This document shows positions 34,613 to 39,826 of a stretch of DNA of 39,826 bases, piece after piece. The stretch spans positions 1 through 39,826 of the forward strand of contig JAUXIB010000004.1 of the NCBI GenBank assembly GCA_030621225.1, given 5' to 3'. A program made the translations under genes and the position numbers. The number at the start of each line of letters is the position of its first letter. Position 1 is the first letter of the stretch. Source of the stretch: a candidate division FCPU426 bacterium. GTDB taxonomy: Bacteria; Oederibacteriota; JAUXIB01. The notes under the pieces are model-generated. The model was not told the origin of the DNA, did not search any database, and saw nothing but the letters and a program-made list of their open reading frames with translations.

Positions 34613-35842
34613 ATGCGCAAAAGCTTTATTCGTTCGCTGCAAATACTGGGGGCGCTGATGATCTGGGCGCAAGGTCTGAGTGCCGCCTGGCCGGATTCCC
34701 TGTTTTATCTGGAACCGAGGTTTGGCTTTAGCACCTCTCCTCTCTCCAGCCCGGCGAGCGCGCTGGGGGAGATTGATGGCGCTTCCGTCTTTGGCGGGGC
34801 GGCTATCGTTTACAATACAGTTCCCTTTTCCGGCGCGAGATTGGATGCTGGGGTTGAGCATACCCAGTACGATTCCGATTACGGTTGCTTGGACGACCTC
34901 TGGCTGGGACTGCGCAGCAGGCACGGTGATGAGGAGCTTGGTTTTTTAATGGGCGGCTCCGTTGGCAGTACCTTCTCCGGCAGATACGATTCAGAGGAGA
35001 AATATGACGCCAGGCTCTTCGGGGAACTGCTCTTCGACCCCGAGAATTCCCCGGAGGAGCTGAGTTATTATTGCGGCTTGTCTTTTCTCATCAGGCATTA
35101 TCCGCATCGCGAGTTGGTTGACGGAGATCAGCAACTGGACACAGGGCCCGGCTTTTGGCTGGGGGTGGACTATGAGCAGGAGGAAGCGCTTACGGGGGGC
35201 GTATACGAGTTTGCCAAGCTGATCTCTAACGATGAGTATTACGAATACGCGCAGCACTCGTTGGGCGTCTATCATCGCCGATTTTTCGGCGAAGACTGGT
35301 CGCTGCACGGCGCTTATAACCTGGGCATTCTGCCTTACCGTACCGAGGTGTTTACCAAACGCGGCGGCCAACGGCAAGCGCTGTCAGCGGATTTTTCGCA
35401 TGACTTGTCGTTGTCCCTACGCTACAGGTTGAAGCCGGAGTTAGTGATCAAGGCCGAGGCTGATTACAACAGTTTCCATTATACTATGAGCGATGTTCAT
35501 TATGACCAGGTCGAATTCCAAGTGGGCCTGTCCCATAGTTTCCGCTTGCGGTGCGCCGAAAAGGATGCGGGCCTGGCGCCGCGGATGTCCGGAAACAAGG
35601 CGACCTTTAACTATTGGGGACAGGACGCGGAGAAAGTATCGCTGTATTCAAGTTTCAATGATTGGCAGGAAATCGAATTCGATAAGCGAGCTGCGGGTGA
35701 ATTCAGGCTACGCTTAGAGTTGCCCGAGGGCACGCATTCCTATTACTATCTGGTGGATGGTGAGCGCGTTTTGCCGCCAGGGGCTTTTGCCTATGTAGAG
35801 GACGATTTTGGCGGTAGACAGGCGGTGATAAGCGCGCCCTGA
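34613..35842 (+). CDS. Outer-membrane beta-barrel-like protein with C-terminal CBM48-like domain
   Basis: Alternating-hydrophobicity strands; C-terminal VSLYSSFNDWQEIEFDKRAAGEFRLRLELPEGTHSYYYLVDGERVLPP. Confidence 0.75.
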   Translation: MRKSFIRSLQILGALMIWAQGLSAAWPDSLFYLEPRFGFSTSPLSSPASALGEIDGASVFGGAAIVYNTVPFSGARLDAGVEHTQYDSDYGCLDDLWLGLRSRHGDEELGFLMGGSVGSTFSGRYDSEEKYDARLFGELLFDPENSPEELSYYCGLSFLIRHYPHRELVDGDQQLDTGPGFWLGVDYEQEEALTGGVYEFAKLISNDEYYEYAQHSLGVYHRRFFGEDWSLHGAYNLGILPYRTEVFTKRGGQRQALSADFSHDLSLSLRYRLKPELVIKAEADYNSFHYTMSDVHYDQVEFQVGLSHSFRLRCAEKDAGLAPRMSGNKATFNYWGQDAEKVSLYSSFNDWQEIEFDKRAAGEFRLRLELPEGTHSYYYLVDGERVLPPGAFAYVEDDFGGRQAVISAP

Positions 35843-36020
35843 GCGGGGACGATCCGGATTGGTGCGACACGGTACTGTGCCCCCACGTGTCGTGCCTTGG
35901 GGAAGGACTTGTACAAGTCCTTCCCCTATTTTTTCTGCGATGAGCGGGTTGACGAGGGGACTGCGGAATGGGGGGGCAGGTCTCCGCATTCCGCATTGAG
36001 GTCTTGGCATAGGATGATGA

Positions 36021-36058
36021 CGTTCAACCTCTGGGGTTGACACCCCAGAGGTTGAACG
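36021..36058. terminator. Repeat hairpin with 16-bp perfect arms
   Basis: CGTTCAACCTCTGGGG-TTGACA-CCCCAGAGGTTGAACG. Confidence 0.6.
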
Positions 36059-36062
36059 GCGC

Positions 36063-36224
36063 TAGACAAGTTAACTTGTAGCAATAAAGGTGCTCTCGGT
36101 GAGCACCTTTTGTTTTAGGCGCATTTCGCTACATTTACCCCAAAAATCCTTTCTGTATCTTTTTTCATCTTTCTTTTGGCAAACCCCCGTTTTTGTCAGG
36201 GGGTGGTGGTAGGATAAATTAAGG
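36063..36224 (+). repeat. Terminator-bearing repeat, copy 4
   Basis: gacaagttaacttgtagcaataaaggtgctctcggtgagcaccttttgttttaggcgcatttcgc...cccccgtttttgtcaggggg. Confidence 0.85.
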
Positions 36225-36255
36225 GGTTATTCAGTATAAACAAAAGGAGAGACCA

Positions 36256-36723
36256 ATGAGCGACAAAGCGGCATCAAAATGTTGGATCTGCGAAGAAGTC
36301 TACAAGCGGCAGCGGAATGGCGCGGGGCAATGCCTCGCCTGCGGTAACTGGTTCTGTGGCGAGGAACACGGTTTGATTGACTATCACGGGGAGGATTATT
36401 GTATTTCTTGTTATTGGACTCTTCTAAGCACGGGGGATATCTCACCAAGAACTGATGTGAAGAAGGCCCAGGCGGCAGAGGAAGAGGAATGCTGGATATG
36501 CCGCGAGGTTTTAGCGCGCGAGCGGAAAGGCGATGTGAAGTGCGCAAAGTGCGGCAGAAATTGTTGTGGTGCCGAACACGTTGACTTTGACGCCAAGGAC
36601 GATGATTTTTGTCTCTCGTGCCACTTTGATGAGACCGGCGGCCCCTTCAAGGGTGATTTCTACGTTCTCACAGAGAACGGGGAAATCCCGATCCCCGGTC
36701 CACGAAGTAAAACTAACGTTTAA
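36256..36723 (+). CDS. Tandem zinc-finger protein (two treble-clef/RING-like cysteine clusters)
   Basis: CWICEEV...CLACGNWFCGEEH...CISCYW and CWICREV...CAKCGRNCCGAEH...CLSCHF. Confidence 0.8.
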   Translation: MSDKAASKCWICEEVYKRQRNGAGQCLACGNWFCGEEHGLIDYHGEDYCISCYWTLLSTGDISPRTDVKKAQAAEEEECWICREVLARERKGDVKCAKCGRNCCGAEHVDFDAKDDDFCLSCHFDETGGPFKGDFYVLTENGEIPIPGPRSKTNV

Positions 36724-36784
36724 CCTCTGGGGTGTTAACCCCGGGGTTAGGGTCCACAGGTGAGTTATTCAAAATAGTTTTCCT

Positions 36785-36862
36785 GACCCCCATTTTTGCC
36801 TGCCCTTCGTAGCTCCTGCGTCTGCTTGTCAGCAGATAAGCGCAGGGGCGGAGTAGGGTCAG
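36785..36862. repeat. Nested hairpin module inserted in a TTTTTG|TCAGG-type element
   Basis: atttttgCCTGCCCTtcgtagctCCTGCGtctgcttgtcagcagataagCGCAGGggcggagtAGGGTCAGG. Confidence 0.75.
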
Positions 36863-36952
36863 GCTTGTCTTGCCGTAGTCTCTGACGACGGCTGAGGGTG
36901 ATGGTAATATAGACTCAGGGGCAGGGAAGATGTTTTAGTAAAGGGGGAGAAT

Positions 36953-37471
36953 ATGAATAGAGAGATCATTCCGAGGGAGACTATTGAGAGAAGAATATTC
37001 TTAATCCGTGGCAAAAAGGTGATGCTGGACAGTGATTTGGCCGAGTTATATAGCGTGCCTACGAAACGGCTTAATGAGCAAGTTCGTCGCAATAGTGTTA
37101 GGTTCCCGGAGGACTTTATGTTCGAATTGACAAAAGATGAAGCGAGAGTTTTGAGGTCGCATTTTGCGACCTCAAAGAAAGGGCGTGGAGGTAGGCGCTA
37201 CAGGCCTTACGCATTCACAGAACAAGGTGTAGCTATGTTATCGACTGTTTTGAAAAGCGAGCAAGCGATAAAGATCAATATTGAGATCATGCGTGCCTTT
37301 GTGCAGTTACGGTACTTGCTTTCATCTAACGCTGACCTTAAACGCAAAGTCGAGGCGATAGAGTTAAAATATGATGCTCAATTCGCAATAGTGTTCGATG
37401 AACTTCGCCACTTGAAAGTTCCGCCTCTTCGCAAGAAACGACCTATTGGTTTTCGCTCATCTGGAGAGTGA
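36953..37471 (+). CDS. ORF6N domain protein
   Basis: IERRIFLIRGKKVMLDSDLAELYSVPTKRLNEQVRRNSVRFPEDFMFELT...YRPYAFTEQGVAMLSTVL. Confidence 0.94.
   Translation: MNREIIPRETIERRIFLIRGKKVMLDSDLAELYSVPTKRLNEQVRRNSVRFPEDFMFELTKDEARVLRSHFATSKKGRGGRRYRPYAFTEQGVAMLSTVLKSEQAIKINIEIMRAFVQLRYLLSSNADLKRKVEAIELKYDAQFAIVFDELRHLKVPPLRKKRPIGFRSSGE
37150..37176. repeat. Palindrome inside the ORF6N coding sequence
   Basis: TTTGAGGTCGCA-TTT-TGCGACCTCAAA, 12-bp perfect arms. Confidence 0.92.
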
Positions 37472-37593
37472 AACGATGTATAGGGGCCAGGTCCCCGTAC
37501 CACTCGTTCTCTCGGGTTCAGGGCAAGCCCCGAACCACTCATGCTAATGCCTTCGGGTTCAGGGCAAGCTTTTCTGTTCTGTGCATTTTGGTG

Positions 37594-37621
37594 TTGACAA
37601 CTCCAAATATCAATGTAAAAT
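37594..37621 (+). promoter_or_regulatory. Promoter of DUF4143 ATPase gene, likely leaderless transcript
   Basis: TTGACA (37594), 16-nt spacer, TAAAAT (37616-37621); ATG at 37628. Confidence 0.75.
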
Positions 37622-37627
37622 GGAATC

Positions 37628-38767
37628 ATGTATTCCAGAATGATAAAGGCGCCCAGGGGCAAGAGTTTCTTTCTCTTCGGGCCCCGCGGCACGGGGAAGA
37701 CCACTTGGGTCAAGGCTAATTTTCCGAAGGCGCTCTACCTGGACCTATTGGAAGCGAGGCTTTTCAACGACCTGCTTGCCGATCCACAGCGGCTGGATGG
37801 GCTCATCCCCAGGGGGTTCAGCGATTGGATCGTTATCGACGAGATACAGCGGGTGCCGGAACTCTTGAACGAGGTGCACCGGCTGATAGAGAGGGATGGA
37901 TACCGCTTTGTGCTCACCGGTTCAAGCCCGCGCGCGATAAGACGCAAAGGCGTAAACTTACTGGCCGGTCGCGCTCTGTCGTATCATTTATTTCCGCTCA
38001 CTGCCGGGGAACTCGGCAAAGATTTTAACCTAGACCATTCGCTGATCTACGGCCAGTTGCCCAGCGCTTATCGGGAAAAGGACCCGGCAGCCTACCTGGA
38101 GAGTTACCTTCAGACCTATCTGGAGGAGGAGATACGGCAGGAGGGGCTTACCAGGAACCTGGGAGCTTTCTCCCGCTTTTTGGAGGCGGCCAGCTTATCG
38201 CAGGCCTCGGTCTTGAGCGTATCCGCGATCGCGCGTGACTGCAGCGTCGAGCGAAAAGTGGTGGAAAATTACTTTGCTATCCTGGAAGATCTACGCATTG
38301 CCTATCGGCTTCCTGCCTTCACCAAGCGGGCCAAACGACGACTGGCAGTCCATCCCAAGTTTTATTTTTTTGATGTTGGCCTTTACCGGACATTAAGACC
38401 GAAGGGACCGCTTGACCTGCCGGAAGAGATAGGGGGCCATGCCTTTGAGACGCTGTTCATGCAAGAACTTATGGCAGTTAACGCCTACCTGCGTCTGGGG
38501 TATAATCTGTACTACTGGCGGACAGCCACCAATGCCGAGGTGGATTTTGTGCTCTACGGCGCCAAGGGCATCAAGGCTTTCGAGGTCAAGCGGACGGGTA
38601 AGATCACCGGCTCGATGCTGCGGGGATTAAAACTGCTGGCCGAGGATTACCCCGCCGCCAGGTTGTATTTCATCTACGGCGGCAAGCGGCGCATGCGTGA
38701 GGGGGAGATAGAGATTCTGCCTGTCAAGCAGGCCCTGCGGGAGTTGCCCGAGATACTGCGGCAGTAG
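37628..38767 (+). CDS. AAA ATPase with DUF4143-type C-terminal domain
   Basis: FFLFGPRGTGKTTWVKA Walker A; WIVIDEIQRVPELL; RFVLTGSSPR; C-terminal HAFETLFMQELMAV...YYWRTATNAEVDFVLYG. Confidence 0.95.
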   Translation: MYSRMIKAPRGKSFFLFGPRGTGKTTWVKANFPKALYLDLLEARLFNDLLADPQRLDGLIPRGFSDWIVIDEIQRVPELLNEVHRLIERDGYRFVLTGSSPRAIRRKGVNLLAGRALSYHLFPLTAGELGKDFNLDHSLIYGQLPSAYREKDPAAYLESYLQTYLEEEIRQEGLTRNLGAFSRFLEAASLSQASVLSVSAIARDCSVERKVVENYFAILEDLRIAYRLPAFTKRAKRRLAVHPKFYFFDVGLYRTLRPKGPLDLPEEIGGHAFETLFMQELMAVNAYLRLGYNLYYWRTATNAEVDFVLYGAKGIKAFEVKRTGKITGSMLRGLKLLAEDYPAARLYFIYGGKRRMREGEIEILPVKQALRELPEILRQ

Positions 38768-38919
38768 CACGTGAAAAGATCGCTACCTGACCCGACTACG
38801 CTTTTCTTGACTTTCTTCCGTCAATCTGGGACAATCCTGCCGATAAAGAAGAAGGACCTGACGAAAAAAACGCAGAAGAGAATAAGTAGCAGCGGGCATA
38901 AAAATGAGGAAACGAGATA

Positions 38920-39159
38920 ATGCCAATATTCGCCTACGAGTGTAAGAAGTGCGGTAATAAGTTCGAGCTGTTGGTCGGGGTGGGCGCGGACAGCCGGGAG
39001 CCGGAGTGCGCCAAGTGCGGCAGTAAGCAGTTGCAGAAGCTGTTGAGTAGCTTTGCCGTTGCCAGTTCATCGCGGACAGAAGCGCCGGCCTGTGGTCTGG
39101 AGGGCGGTTCTTGTCCGGGCTTTGATCCTTCCTCGTGCGGCGGCTGTAATCGCCGCTAG
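38920..39159 (+). CDS. FmdB-family zinc ribbon protein
   Basis: MPIFAYECKKCGNKFELL...EPECAKCGSKQLQKLLSSFAV. Confidence 0.93.
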   Translation: MPIFAYECKKCGNKFELLVGVGADSREPECAKCGSKQLQKLLSSFAVASSSRTEAPACGLEGGSCPGFDPSSCGGCNRR

Positions 39160-39289
39160 TCTTTGTCTCTTGCTTAAGAGTATCTGAAAACTTTTTACCA
39201 CGACGACACGACGTTAACGGCTTTTTTGGTAACGGCACTTATCACAGCCGCCAGAGTGTATACTGTTAACTAAATACTTAACTTTTTGC

Positions 39290-39491
39290 TTGACATCTGA
39301 AATAGCTATGTTAGAGTATACATATGAAAAGAGCCTGCGCTGTGCGCGGTGAGTTGAGGGAGGCGAGTTAGCAACTGAGAATAGGCGCTTAATGTATGGG
39401 ATCAGCAGAAGCGAGGCCCGTAGAAGGCGTCAAATTGGATCAGCGAACTGCATCCTCCCACGACCCGCGGCAACTGCGGGTTCTTTTTTTT
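39290..39491 (+). ncRNA. Candidate small RNA or leader transcript (promoter-like to intrinsic terminator)
   Basis: TTGACA at 39290 with TAGAGT 16 nt downstream; terminator ACCCGC-GGCAACT-GCGGGT-TC-T8 at 39463-39491; GGGAGG/CCTCCC long-range pairing; no good ORF. Confidence 0.45.
39462..39491 (+). terminator. Intrinsic terminator
   Basis: ACCCGCGGCAACTGCGGGTTCTTTTTTTT. Confidence 0.85.
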
Positions 39492-39560
39492 AAAACAAGG
39501 TTTATCTTCAAGCGGGGTGCATGGCCACCCCCCTCTTCGTCGCTTTGCTCCTGGTCTCCG

Positions 39561-39616
39561 ATGTCTTCCTTTTCCATATTCGATGGAGGGAAGACATGGG
39601 GTCGCCTTTGGCGACC
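39561..39616 (-). repeat. Structured interspersed element, divergent copy 5
   Basis: Minus strand: GGTCGCC-AAA-GGCGACC then ATGTCTTCC...GGAAGACAT; same layout as copies 1-4. Confidence 0.7.
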
Positions 39617-39744
39617 GGAGCCCTTCAAGGGGGGAGAGGAACGGCCGGGGATTATTGTAGGCGGGTTCTTTTTATTTAAAGAAGGTTTGTTTTCAAGCGG
39701 GGTGCAGGTCCCAGGCAAAGTTAGCTATTGAATGCCTATCCAAT

Positions 39745-39820
39745 CCACCGACTTTAGTCGGTGGTGGGGTATGGGGGCGAAGGCCCCACACCAATTATTG
39801 TCCACCAACGAAGTTGGTGG
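39745..39820. repeat. Cluster of three hairpins
   Basis: CCACCGACT-TT-AGTCGGTGG, GGGGC-GAAG-GCCCC, CCACCAAC-GAA-GTTGGTGG. Confidence 0.85.
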
Positions 39821-39826
39821 TAGTAT

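Noticed and set aside
39340-39400. TPP riboswitch (CTGAGA motif)
   Set aside because: CTGAGA is present but the conserved ACCTGATCTGGRTAATRCC-type half of the THI box is absent and no thiamine gene follows.
39396-39731. 111-aa plus-strand ORF
   Set aside because: Runs through an intrinsic terminator and repeat DNA; no domain or coding signature.

Overview
Bacterial chromosomal window. The organism could not be identified from sequence alone; it looks like a repeat-rich genome from a poorly sampled phylum. A defence/accessory island (about 6.7-27.5 kb) sits between housekeeping-like or envelope genes. Left flank: galE, HD-domain protein, BrnT/BrnA-like TA, secreted TPR protein, Fic protein, HigBA-like TA. 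Island: DUF2779 nuclease-like protein, SEC-C protein, GHKL ATPase, AlbA_2/Schlafen-like protein, type II R-M with a MvaI/BcnI-like endonuclease, three consecutive HNH proteins (one an HNH-HIT fusion), a tightly packed four-gene operon (membrane protein, TM0106-type RecB-like nuclease, KTSC protein, OLD-family ATPase/TOPRIM), an odd class II tRNA-like gene, and a second R-M system (C5 methyltransferase + HNH). Right flank: hypothetical/secreted proteins, an ECF sigma/anti-sigma/beta-barrel locus with two CBM48-like domains, a tandem zinc-finger protein, an ORF6N protein, a DUF4143 ATPase and a FmdB zinc ribbon. The most unusual signals are non-coding: (i) several interspersed palindromic element families that nest in one another, with empty versus filled sites visible inside the window and compensatory changes between copies; (ii) a palindrome inside the ORF6N coding sequence, conserved with 3/3 compensatory changes in a decayed ORF6N relic 9.5 kb away; (iii) the four-gene OLD/RecB-like/KTSC/membrane operon as a candidate undescribed defence system. 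All calls are from reading sequence and motifs; no database search was run.
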